Part shown: piece after piece, positions 32,459 through 43,127 of the stretch
How positions within the stretch are numbered: position 1 is the first letter of the stretch
Layout: every line of letters begins with the position of its first letter
Assembly (NCBI GenBank): GCA_032718865.1
Contig: JALUTQ010000018.1
Coordinates: forward strand, 62,001-126,000
DNA: 64,000 nucleotides
Origin: Tilletia caries
Taxonomy: Eukaryota; Basidiomycota; Exobasidiomycetes; Tilletiales; Tilletiaceae
Direction: 5' to 3'
The notes under the pieces: model-generated
The model's database searches: none
Seen by the model: only the letters and a program-made list of their open reading frames with translations
Told to the model about the DNA's origin: nothing
Position numbers and translations under genes: made by a program

Positions 32459-34261
32459 ATGAACTCGTCTCCAGCATCGGCGACATCCAGTCGCGGACGA
32501 CGCCGAGGTCGTGGCGCTCGCGGAGGATCGCAATCGGCTGCTCTTCAAGACCCACTCGTTCCCGTCTCGTCCGTTTCCGACCCGCTCGTCTCTGCTTCGT
32601 CCCCTCAAGTTCCGCTCGTCCCCGCCTCGACCATCACACACCCCGACCTCACCGCTGTCGCCGCTGACTCCTACAACATGTCGATGATCGCTGAAGTCCG
32701 CGCTATGCGCGATGAACTCGCGAATCGATTGGACGGCTTCAACATACGGCTCGGTGAGGTGGAACAGTGGCAGCGCGGCGAGCCCGAGGACGACGAGGAC
32801 GACAACGAAGTCGCCGATGGGACCAACCAGCAACCTTGGACGCCATCGCGTCAACCCGGCTCCTACTCCCCGGTCCGCACCACTCTCGGTCCGGATACTC
32901 CTCCCTTCGTCACCCGTCGCAACCGCGACCTCCCTCCCCACCTCACACCATCAGCTCTCTCTTCGCAGCTGCTCACCACTCCGGCTCCGACCGGCGCATC
33001 CCCGTTGGACCGGTTCAAGGCCCTCAACTCCGCCGAGCGCCGCAAGATCCGCCGCGCCATGAACAAGCTGGGCATCCCCGTCCCGGCGCTATCCAGCACG
33101 GTCGACGAGCAAGAATCCACTCAAGACGATACAGCTGAGGATCAAGAGGACACCTCCAACGAGAGCCCTTTGCGCCCCGCGATTCCACCGGAGGTGGTCC
33201 CACCCGTACCAATGCCACCGGCCCCTGATATACGATCCAGCCACCCCATCCCCTGTAAACAGGAGTTTCTGGGGCATTTCTCCGGCGATCCGTCACGACT
33301 CGAAGCTTTCCTTAGCCGAGTCCGCGACGTCTTTCGGTCCAACAGCTCTTCCGTCTGGGTGGCGTCTGTCCTTCGCGCGCTGCCCATTGCGTTGACCAAT
33401 GAGGCTGCCGTCTGGCACGAGGGTCTTCCGGACTCCACCGCAGCGACCCTGACGACCTACGAGGCCTGGGCGGCGACGATGCGGAAGGCATTCCCCGTCA
33501 ACACGGCTCAACAACGCCGCGAGGCCCGAGAACGACGATGGACGCCTACGACAGAGACAGCGCTGGCTTATTACTTCCACAAAGTCCGCCAACTCCGTCA
33601 AGCATTCGGTTTCGGCCAGCCTGACGATTCTCTCGTCATCGACATCACGGACGGCCTCCCTACCAGCTTTAGCATCATGCTTCGCATTCCTCGCGAGCAT
33701 GCCACGCTCGACGAACTTCAGCACGAGTTCGGCCGATGCGAGTTCTCGTGGAGGGACATGTACAAGATTTTCATCAACACATCGTCCTCTCCTGCTCCTA
33801 CCCAAGGTTCGTCGTCGGCGTTAGGACGCCTTGCTCAGCAGGCCATGGTGCGCTCAGCTTCCGCGCCGGCTATCGCGGTCCAGACTCCTGCTACGGTCCA
33901 GACTGCGTCAGCCCCAGCCGCGGCTCCACCTACTCCCTACGGTGTGTCCGCCATGACAGCCTCCTACGACCCCTCCCGCGTCATTCCCGCTCAAAACGGA
34001 GAGCCCCGCAAGTATCGAGTCGAGGGTCGCACCACACCGATGCGCCTCAATCGACCTTGTGGGAAGTGCGGAGGGGATCACTTCAACTTCGAACATGCGC
34101 ATCTCGTTCCTCAAGTCCGGTCCATGATCGTTGACGAGGACGACGACTACCCATTCGAAGAGGAAGTGGTTCATCAAGGGGCTTCCAGCTCCTACACCGA
34201 GGAGAGTCAAGGGGTTGGGAAGGAGAAAATTCGGGGCACTCAGGAGTCCACATCCTTCTCC
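32459..34261 (+). CDS. gag: Retrotransposon Gag (601 codons to splice donor; 605 residues if unspliced)
   Basis: The ATG at 32459 is the first after the predicted leader intron. A basic N-terminus (RGRRRGRGARGG) leads to a Pro/Ser-rich region and then a capsid-like domain (FLGHFSGDPSRLEAFLSRVRDVF ... YYFHKVRQLRQAFGFG ... ATLDELQHEFGR). A zinc-knuckle-like CGKCGGDHFNFEH (C-x2-C-x3-H-x4-H) sits near residue 535. Without splicing the frame ends four codons into the intron at 34276; with splicing at 34262 it continues into pol. Gag forms the virus-like particle that packages element RNA. This part of the element is intact. Confidence 0.88.
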
Positions 34262-34344
34262 GTGAGTCGTGCATAAATGCATCCCGAAGCTGTGTTCATC
34301 ATTCGTTCCGTTCTCATTTGTGTTTCTCCCCCTTGTCATTGTAG
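34262..34344 (+). other. Predicted 83-nt phase-0 intron joining gag to pol
   Basis: Donor TCC|GTGAGT at 34262, a CTCAT branch site near 34314, and acceptor CATTGTAG ending at 34344. The gag stop codon lies inside. Exon lengths on both sides keep the frame (601 codons of gag, then ATC CCC ACG GAG into pol). Confidence 0.75.
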
Positions 34345-37300
34345 ATCCCCACGGAGAATGGCTTCGCGCCCTCCATGTCCAATCAGATCCACACGAATCA
34401 CGATGATTCTTCCTGCTCTGCTCCTCGAGAGCCAAGTCTGATCCGGTCCGAAGACACCCTCCCGTCGGCTTCCATACCTGCGGGGACGTTGTTCTTGATG
34501 GATCGACCGGTATTCTCCACGCCGCGTCCGATCCGTCCCAACGAGGCCGTCCCTCCTCTGGCACAGCCGAAGCGGGCGTTCGGAAATGTGGTGGTACTAC
34601 CGAAGCAACCTGCCACTGGCACGGGTCAAGGGTACCGGGCTCACGTTCCTCTGACTGCCCACGTTCGTATCAACGACACGGACGGTCGGGCGCTTTCCAC
34701 CCTCATGGACACCGGAGCTTCGCTGTCGTGCATCGACGCCTCGTTGCTCGAGAAAATGGGTGGCTCGGCGTCTGGCTCCCCGATGCACGTAAAGGGGATT
34801 GGCGACTCGATGACGCTTGGGTGGGCGACCCTACCCGTGTTCCTCCATGCAACGGATCCTCACGGCAAGTACGTTCACCTGGAGTTCGAACAGGACTTTC
34901 ACATCCTGCCCGCGTTTCCTCCGGGACTCTGCCTTGGTCTCGATTTCATCACCGCCTACGACGTCTCGATCTCTCCAACTCGTGGTCGAGGCCGGATCGA
35001 CCGATACACGTTCCAAGTCCGCGAACGTGTCCCCGGTCCCTTCGCAGTGGAGGCCGAGCTCGTTTCCTCCTCGTCCATCTTGCTACCGCCAGGCTTTCAG
35101 ACGTGGGTCTCCGTCAACGCTGCTTGTCTGGCCCCCGGTGTCGACTACACCGTCGCGCCCCGTCTCTCCATCACGCCCGACGAGTCCGTCCGATTGACGG
35201 GTCCCGTTGGTCTCCTTCATCACGGGGCTGTCCGCCATATCTTGGTCGGCAATTACGGGTCGGCGCCATTCGAGCTGGAGAAAGGCACTGTGATCGCCGA
35301 TGCCACCGCCGCGCGGATAGGCGACCGCATCTCCGACGATGGGGAGCTGTTCCATCTCGGCGCTCCGTCCCAACCCGATCCCTTCACCGTCCGATCTCCG
35401 GCTGTCCCTGAGCCAGACGAAGCTGGTCTTCCGCTCGACGTGTTCGGCGAGATCGACTCTCCAGTCAAGTCGTTGACACAGGACGCGGATACCACTCTCG
35501 TGGACGGCGCTTATCGGGTTGGAGTGGACGCCGTCGGGAACGCCCATGCATCCGTCGTGGAGTTGTTGCGAGCCCATTCGGCTGCTTTGGCCCTAGATGG
35601 CCGCCCGGGGCGAATTGAGGGCCACGATATGGACATCCATCTCGAGCCCAACACCAATCTGCCACCGGAACCCCCTAGGCGCGCGAGCCCGGAGAAACGG
35701 GCAGCCATGGATGTGGCCATCGAACAGTTGTTGGATTGGGATGTGATCGAGCCGTCACAAAGCCCGGTCTCCTTCCCCGTTGTGATGGTCAAACAGAACG
35801 GGAAGTGGAGGTTCTGCGTCGACTACCGCCAACTGAACTCCAGCACCGTGCCCGACCGATATCCTCTCCCGACGATCGACGCCATTTTTCAAACCCTCTG
35901 CGGAAAGAAATGGTTCAGTTCGTTAGACGCCATCCGCGGCTACCACCAACTCGGCGTGGCCCCCGACGACCGATGGAAAACGGCCTTCGTCTGCCACAGG
36001 GGACTCTACCAATACAAGCGAGTCCCCTTCGGGTTGCGAAAATGCTCCGGCGGTTTTTCCAAAGGATGATGGATAAGGTCCTCGGCAATCTCCGCTGGCA
36101 ACAAGCGGTGGTATATATCGACGACTCCGTCATTGCGACAGATGACCTCGATGAGCATCTTCGTGCGCTGGACACCCTACTGCGGAATGCTGAGGCCATC
36201 GGACTTCGATTCAGTCCGGCCAAATGCACGTTTGCGGTGCCCAGCCTCACCTTGCTCGGCCGGAAAGTGTCTGGGGCTGGCGTCGCCGTCTGGCAAGATC
36301 GAGCGAAGGCGGTCCAAACTCTGGCACGCCCTCATACGCTGCAGGAGCTATACCACACTCTCGGCTTGTTTGGGTACTATCGTGCTTTTATTCCGAACTT
36401 CGCCGAGATCGCGGCTCCGCTTACAAGGCCACTCAAGGGCTGGCGATACGAATCTGCCGACGGCAACACCAGACTCGTAAACGCTGAGGGACGGGCGGTA
36501 TCCGCGGCTAAGGTTCCGTTGTCTTGGGGCCCCGAACAGCAGGCCAGTTTCGAGGCTCTACGGGCGGCCATCGCAAATCCACCCGTTCTCGCCCACCCCG
36601 ATCCGTCCCGGCCCTACATCCTCTACACTGATGCGTCCAAGGGAGCTCTTGCGGCCATCCTTCATCAGGTGACGACCACGCCCGCCCCTGTCCCCATCGA
36701 TCCCGTCGGTGTTCACCTGAACACGCTGTCCGTATTGCCTTCGGGCATTGCACGCGATCGGTGGGCCATGTGGTTGTCCGAAGACAAGTTCTTCGCGCCG
36801 ATCTTGTGTCGCGCCCAAGACCGGCCAACATCCGATGACGAATGGGTGCTTCGGGACTCTGTCCTCGTCCGTCGCAGCGATGACCGGATCGCTCTCCCTG
36901 CCGCGGGCCTTTCCGTCGTTCTGCGACATGCTCACGATCAGGGCGGACACTTCGGGTTTTTGGAAGACGTTCCTTGCTGTTCGAAAGCACTTCTGGCGTC
37001 CTCAGCTTTCCACCGCGGTTCGTGCTTGGGTCAAACACTGCGACTCATGCCGACGCACGAAGTCCTCCCCAAAGACCGGCATGTTGGACATTTCGACGGA
37101 CCCGACGCTTTCCTTCGATCACATCTCGCTCGACCTCATCTACGGGTTCCCACGATCAAGGGCGGGGAACGACGCCGCTCTGGTGATCCAGGACCTCTTT
37201 TCGCGCGTGGTCATCCTCGAGCCTTGCGCAAAGGAGATCACCGCGGACGGAGTCGCTGCCATCGTGAGCAACCGCGTGCTCCGCTTCGGCTGGCGGCCTC

Positions 37301-38616
37301 GCCGTATCGTCTCGGACTCTGAAGCACGGGTCTCTGGTTCGGTCATGTCGGCCCTCTGCGAGTCTCTGGGCGCAATCAGCACGCCCTCCAGTCCGTACCA
37401 TCAGCAAGCCAATAGCGTGGAACGCGTGGTATAGACTGTCCACCGTGTCCTTCAAGTCATGGCCCTGCCGTCGAAGTCGCACTGGGATCGCCGTCTTCTC
37501 CCTTCGGTCGAATTGGCGATCAACAGTAGCCCGTCGTCTGTCACCGGTCATCGGCCCTTCGACCTGATCTTCATCAGCCACCCGACCATAGTCCATGCCA
37601 TCTTCGACTCGGAGGAACATCTCGGCGTGGGCTCCTTCGAGGAACGTCTGTCGGCGGCTCAAGATCGCCTGGACGAAGCTCGTCAACACATCGTCGCCGC
37701 TCGCGTTGAACAGAAGCGCAGATACGACTCACGGCGTGCTACTCCGGCTCTGGTGGCGCCGGGGATGTCCGCTTGAATTCGTCTCCGGGATCGTCCAGTT
37801 GCGGGCGCCGTTTCGGATCAGTTGGACGCTCGAAAGCTCGGGCCGTTCCCAGTTGAAGAAGTCCTGTCGGCCCATCGCGTTCGCCTCACTCTTCCTCCGC
37901 ACCTAGGCATCGACCCGGTCTTCAACATCGAGCAGATCGATATCGACACGACTGCCGACGACCCCTTCGTTGCCGACCGGACTGAGCTCCCTGTAGACCC
38001 CCGGGTTGAGGATACGGTGGACTCGGCAGGGCTTTCGGACTCGTTGACGATGGACGAAGCCGCGGAGGTGATCGGGGACGCTGATCCTACCCTCCCACCG
38101 CGCGTTCGTCGTCACCCTGCTGCTCTTGGGGACTTCGTCTTGGGCACCGTCCGGTCCTCGGCAGCCGACGAACTCGACGATCTGCTTCGCGGCCCGCTTC
38201 CCCGGCCCCGTATCTTTCAGGATGGGAACGACCGGCTTCTCCTCACCGAAGGTCCGGTCGCATTTCTTTCCCGGCTCACTTCCCCAGCGGAGTCCAAACT
38301 CGTGGCCGCTGAGCTGGAACTGGTCTGTTTCACGTGGGCCCATCGGAAGCTTGCGCATCTACTCGAAGGGGCCTTCACGACCGTGATTACAGACCATTCT
38401 CCGATGGAGCGCATGCTTCGGTCGACGACCAACATTCCTTACGGGCCTACCATCACACGTTGCCGCGCAGAGATCATGCCGCATCTGGCCAACCTTCGAT
38501 TCCTGTATCGCCCCGGGGCCCGCCACACGAACGCAGACGCCCTTTCTCGCCTCCCAGTTGCAGACCAGGGACGGTCTGCTTCTGAGGGTGGGGATGTGCT
38601 GGCAACCAGCTCCTGA
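34345..38616 (+). pseudogene. pol: Retrotransposon Pol: protease, RT, integrase, then RNase H; frame-broken
   Basis: Order along the sequence: aspartic protease (LMDTGASLSCID, ~34705); reverse transcriptase (VMVKQNGKWRFCVDYRQLN, YHQLGVAPDD, then YIDDSV in the shifted frame at ~36115); the first strand of RNase H (YILYTDASKGALAAIL, ~36610); integrase with an HHCC zinc finger (HDQGGH ... HCDSCRR) and catalytic D, D, E (SLDLIYGF, VSDSEA, VERVV); an integrase tail (DPVFNIEQI); and finally the rest of RNase H (SPAESKLVAAELELVCFTWAHRKL, TDHSPMERM, HTNADALSRLP, 38270-38560). Frame breaks occur at AAAA 36039-36042, TTTTT 36054-36058 and TTTTT 36957-36961 (one surplus base each) and around 37760-37790; a TAG stands at 37432-37434 where the family has a Gln. 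The final frame ends inside the 3' LTR. Confidence 0.85.
38584..38594 (+). other. Polypurine tract
   Basis: GAGGGTGGGGA lies directly against the 3' LTR and is the expected primer for plus-strand synthesis. It is also codons of the terminal RNase H frame. Confidence 0.8.
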
Positions 38617-38936
38617 GTATAACAGCTTCCTTAATCCTTCTCTGTGATTCCGTTCCGCTCCGATCCGATTCCCGATTTCTCTCAACACTTTTTCCTCACT
38701 CAACACTTTTTTTCCGCTCACTGCTTCAGAATCGTTACGCAACGCTCCACTTTTCCTTCCTCTTTTTCCTTCACTCGCCGCAGCGGCCTCACTCACTCGC
38801 ACCTCATTTGTATTTAAGCCGCTGCGCCTCATTTCCTCCCTCGCTTAGAATTAATCGGTCCTTGCATTGTTCTACTTTTCTTCTGTCTGCTCTCGGCAAC
38901 AGGTAAGACTCTCTTTCCGAACCAAGTGTTCGCACA
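38595..38936 (+). repeat. 3' LTR
   Basis: 342 bp, the same as the 5' LTR apart from one extra T in one run and two in another. It carries the same splice donor (GTAAGA at 38903), which could splice read-through transcripts into flanking DNA. Confidence 0.92.
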
Positions 38937-40199
38937 GTAGGTGGCTTAGACGACGACGACCATGACGACGGTGACACCGTGAGCAGCATGGGCCTACGGT
39001 GGTAGCGTGCGGGGACGGGTCACCATCCATACGTGGCCCGTGGGTCATTTCGCACTAACCGCAGTCACGTGACTATAAGCTGGTCAAGCCTCCTGGTGGC
39101 CATATGGTCTCAGACTCTGAAAAAACGTTTTGGAAAAGGCGCTATTGAGGATTCTCCTGAGAAGGCTTCACAGGAGAAAGGGGGTTAGGATTGTTTAGAG
39201 CAATAGCTATACAACAGCTATGCTATTGGGGGGGGGTCCAATAGGGTTGTCAATGAGAGATACGCCTGACAAGCTGTTGTAAAATCCCAATCCTGGTTTA
39301 TTGCCTCGTTTAGGCCTCCGTTAGCGCTGTGGCTTGCATATTTAGACTGATGACAATCGTGCCAATACCGGCATTAGGTGGCTCGCATTACCTCCAATAA
39401 TTACCGGATAGGTATAGCTGTTGGGTTGGAAATTGCAGGTATTGTGCTATTGGAAAAGCTATTGATTTCGTCATTGGCAGTCACGGTAGCTAGACAAACC
39501 ACGTGAGCGCGGCGCGTTGTCCCCCGGGCCCCGGCGACCAACACCGCTCCTTCGCTACACGGCATCCGCGTCATCCTTGGTAGCGTTGCCGGCTCGCTTC
39601 CTCGCCTGCCCTTATCAGCCCCAGCCCCCAGGCTCCCGCATCCGTGGGTAGACGGTCGGACGGTCGTTTGTCGCCCTGCTCTGCTTGCCTGCCCTCCGCT
39701 TGATGAAGATAACCCCCACTCACCACCCTCGTTCATTCCCTTCACAGCCCCGCCCGCCACCGCGCTTGCTCGATCGCCGCCTTGCTCTCGCCGTCTCGCT
39801 TGTAGGAGTCGTGATCGCCGTCTTGCTCGAGTCGCGAACGCTGTCACGAACGCTGTCTTGCTCGCGCTGTCCCTCCTGCTCCAGTCGCCGTTGACGGAAT
39901 GCCAGTCGCCGTTGATGGAATTTGGTGTGTAGCGAGGCCGGCCCCGTCCTGCGTGAACAACTCTGCGTATGATGTAGTGAACGTGCGTGAGGTTAGGCTC
40001 CTGTTGCTGTCGTAGTCGGCTGGGTTAGAACTCACTTGAACTGGCGTGTTGCGTTGCTGTGTCCTACGGAGGGTGGGATAGTGTCAGCCAAGGTTACTCG
40101 TCTTGTTGCCAACACGTCGTCTACCGAGCCTGACGACTCACCTGATGGCTGGTACGTTGCGAGCGTTGGACCGGAAAGAGTCTGCGAACTTGAAAGGGT

Positions 40200-40410
40200 A
40201 TATAAGCAGCGCTCTTCATCGGTCGATCTGCAACTGTATCCTACTCACCCTCACCTTCATCTCCCTCCTCTCCCTTCTCCTTCGTCTCCTCTCTCTTCCC
40301 TTTCACCCTCCTCAGTCCTCGCTCCTCCTCATCTGCGATAGGTCAATTCGTTGTCAGTCACAGCACACCCGGCAACAACCCCTTCCCTTCGCGACTCACC
40401 GGTCAATCGT
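40200..40410 (+). promoter_or_regulatory. TATA-containing plus-strand promoter-like region
   Basis: GTATATAAG at about 40200 is followed by a long pyrimidine-rich stretch and an ATG at 40411 (MSLQSRFGFNPSQGSPDVV). The frame from this ATG runs head-on into the 3' end of the minus-strand ORF. It may be the promoter of a second, convergent gene of the TIR element whose further exons I could not trace. Confidence 0.3.
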
Positions 40411-40496
40411 CATGTCGTTGCAGTCGAGGTTTGGCTTCAACCCCTCTCAGGGTTCGCCTGATGTCGTTCGGTCCTACATGGAAGAAGGCAGTCAAG

Positions 40497-41880
40497 TCAG
40501 TCCGATGTATCAGCAGCCACTTGTCGGTCCTCGAAGTCAAGAGGGGGGTAACCCTCGTCGTGTTCGACGCGCTCGTCTTCCACGACGTTCTGGGTCAACG
40601 CAGCACGGGCCTGTTCCTGTTCGATGCCGTCATCTTGCTCGTCCTCGGAAAGAGCGGAGCGGGCGTTGTCGACGTCAGATCTCTCAACATCGAGAGCAAG
40701 CGCAAGCGCGAGAGTTGCTGGCGAGGCCAAGGGAGAGGTGACCCCAAGACCTCCGAAGTCGAGGGAAGGCGGAGGAAGAGGGGAAATCGCTCGGTTGTCC
40801 TCGTCTTCTCCGAGCCCGTCGTCGCTGACAACGGGCGAAGGGATCGGGTTCCGGAGCCGCGCGCAACTCCAGCAGCGTCGGCAGGGGAAAGCAGCGATGC
40901 CAGGCAGCTCCTCACGAGCACCTCCACGGAAGGGGTAGGGCGAGTGTCCCAGCTGGTAGCATCGTTCGACTCTGCAATTCAACAAAGGACGAGGTGGGGA
41001 GAGATCGTCAGTAAGAACCCTATCCTTAACGTATCCTGAACTGAACCCACAGCAGGTCACTAACCCAAAGTTCCCGGTGCAGAGGTTCTCCCTCATGTCG
41101 ACGTCGACGTCCGGGAGGATAAAGAGTCCTTGGGCGATGACGTCCTGGAGAAGCTGCATGACGTCGTGTCTGGACCACGACTGGTCGATCTGGTCGATCT
41201 GGTCGATCTGGTGATCCAGATGCAAGAAGAACTCCTCGTACCGGCGCCGAACGTTCATCTCCACGAGGGGGCACATCCAGAGAGGATGACCGTATACGTC
41301 CGCATTCATGGGCGCCCCATGATTGCGGTGGGGGTAGTTGGCAGGGGCATTGTACCGGTCGAGGTAAACGGCGACGCGGTCGGGTCGGTCGTCAACGGGG
41401 ATGAAGGGAGCGGGAGACGACGCGGGCGAAGAGAGGTATTGTTCGGACGGATGAAGGTAGGCTGCCTGGGCATCCGCTTGCCGGCCAGTCCACTGTTGAA
41501 CGCGGTCTGCGGGGACAATGTCTGGTGTCGAAGGAAGCATGCCGAGACGCGCAGATGCAAGCAGGAAGAGGAGGGTCAGAAGAGAGAACAGGCGCAAGGT
41601 TGAAAGAGGAGGGGGAGGAAGAGAGAAGAGAGTCACGACTCACCCGCCCAGCGCGTCGAGACGGCCTCGAAAACCGCCCTATCGCTCAAACATGCCGCGC
41701 GACTGCGCGAGGTATTGAGAGGGGTGTTGCGCCAGTTGAATGCGCGCCGCGTTGGATCGAGGATGACCCTGCTTTCATGATTGGAGGTAATGCGAGAGTT
41801 GGGATGATACTTGGGAAGATTGAGCGTATTGAGGGAGTTGATGTCCAGCCAACAACACCTCGGTGGTGCGATCGGGGGCA
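40497..41880 (-). CDS. Unknown protein encoded inside the 3 kb TIR element (spliced)
   Basis: Three exons read in one frame: right end uncertain to 41644, then 41065-41506 and 40497-40971. Introns are 137 nt (GTGAGT...CCCGCAG) and 93 nt (GTTAGT, TACTGAC branch site, TTGCAG). Both junctions preserve the frame (STRWA|DRVQQWTGRQ and NFG|VERCYQLG). No ATG occurs in frame in the first exon as I read it, so the start lies upstream or the 5' end is lost. Visible features are an IDQIDQIDQ repeat, Cys pairs (FPCRRCWSCARL), an acidic Ser/Glu/Asp-rich C-terminus and a DHDV-like middle. I recognise no transposase or other family. Long antisense frames also exist, but only this strand has consistent introns. 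Confidence 0.45.
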
Positions 41881-42190
41881 AGTTAGCGAGAAATAGATTG
41901 AAATTTACACAATACCTTCTCAACAGCTGGTGTCAATACCTTTAGGTATTGACAAAAGTCAATCCCGGCCAATACCCCGACCTATTCGCAATATTGGCAA
42001 CGGGATTGCGACCCCCGTTTCTCCTGTGCTTCTGGGAGCCTGAACTCGGAAGGCTTCAGATGCCTTCACAAGGCCCTTGCACAAGCCTCACACTAGCTTC
42101 ATATAAGCCTGTCCGAGGCCCTCCAAGGGAATAAGGCTTTAGGAGGCTTCACGTCAAGCCTCTTTCAGCCCTCTCCAGGGTCAGCGGTGT

Positions 42191-43127
42191 AGCTTCTGGA
42201 GCTGAGTGACTCTTTTTCATAAGACCCGGTCATGATATGAGACTTGCTATGTGTGTTCAGTGTTGCCGAAAGCTTAATTTGCCAGGAACTTGCACTTCCC
42301 CGCTTCCTTCCTTCCTCGAGCTTCGAGCCCTCAACCCTGCCTGGACTTGGATATGTGTACGATTTCTGTGAGCATGCCGTCTTGCGTTGGCCAGAGGTAT
42401 AACCACCTGATTGTCGCCTGCGTTGCCGTCCCAAGGATCCCTTGCGAAATGCGAACGCCTAAGGGATCAAGCGATCAAGAATTGCTGCGTTGTTTAGGCA
42501 GTGGTGTGAATTAGCGTGGATGTGCTTACATAAGTTTAAGTTGTGTCACAAGCTCTTAACGCAAAGAGCACAGGCTAATTTGGAGATCTGAAACAAAGCA
42601 AACAAATGCCTTCCAAGTTCCAACTGACTGGCTTCGTCCACGGGAATCAACACCACCGAACTTCTTGCAACCCAAGATCGCCTCTGCCACGGTCTATGTC
42701 GATTATGCTGAGCGTCGAGCTTTACCAGAGACAGGCGCGGCAATGGATCTACCATCTACAGAAGAAAGAACGTTCTGTTCCCGGTCCGTATGTACTTCGT
42801 CCTGGGCAGGTTGTCGAACAGATTGACCACTCTCTGTACGCGCCTGCTCCCAGATTCTCATACATATCACCGTGCGGTAGCGTGGGAAAGGTGTTGACCA
42901 TGTGCCGCCAATCATCATCTCGCCGAGATTATTGCTCAGGTTATAAAACGAATCGCGTTCACATCGTCGAAATCGACGGACTTCTTAAGTATGTAATGGT
43001 CGCCGGTCGGGGACCGACCCACTCGGGCGTCAGGGAAGTTCGGAACGTCGAAGAAGAGACGAAGCTATACAAGCATAGCGCAAGGCGGCGTGCCGCGTGC
43101 CGCGTGAGGCGTAAGAATATTTAATGG
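42191..43127. other. Region beyond the TIR element; one weak ORF
   Basis: An ATG-initiated plus-strand frame at 42606-43124 (172 codons) is Arg/Ser-rich and resembles nothing I know. An overlapping frame reads ASATVYVDYAERRALPETGAAMDL, which looks more like protein, but is closed by stops soon after. I see no reliable gene. Confidence 0.25.

Larger units (their letters stand above)
31815..38936 (+). mobile_element. Complete Ty3/Gypsy LTR retrotransposon, 7.1 kb, with 5-bp target duplication
   Basis: Two LTRs (31815-32153 and 38595-38936) start TGTGC and end GCACA. GTAGG stands directly before the 5' LTR (31810-31814) and directly after the 3' LTR (38937-38941), a perfect 5-bp target-site duplication. 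A TGG-initial primer-binding site follows the 5' LTR and a purine tract precedes the 3' LTR. Gag, protease, RT, integrase and RNase H sequences lie between. The LTRs differ, as far as I compared them, only in the length of two T runs, so insertion was recent. Pol is interrupted by several frameshifts and one stop codon. Confidence 0.92.
39130..42190. mobile_element. ~3 kb TIR element of the 'AGGCTT' family with internal spliced ORF
   Basis: The left end (39150-39300: GAAGGCTTCACAGGAGAAAG, then GGATTGTTTAGAGCAATAGC and its palindromes) is an inverse copy of 22820-22945. The right end (41905-42190: AATACCTTTAGGTATTG, TTTCTCCTGTG, then many AGGCTT/AAGCCT motifs) is an inverse relative of 22140-22440. 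So this element is the same family in the opposite orientation, with about 2.6 kb of interior where the 1 kb copy has only ~370 bp. Exact ends are uncertain. Confidence 0.5.

Noticed and set aside
41130..41603. Plus-strand 157-codon frame in the TIR element
   Set aside because: It is antisense to an ORF supported by two in-frame introns; kept only as a remote alternative.
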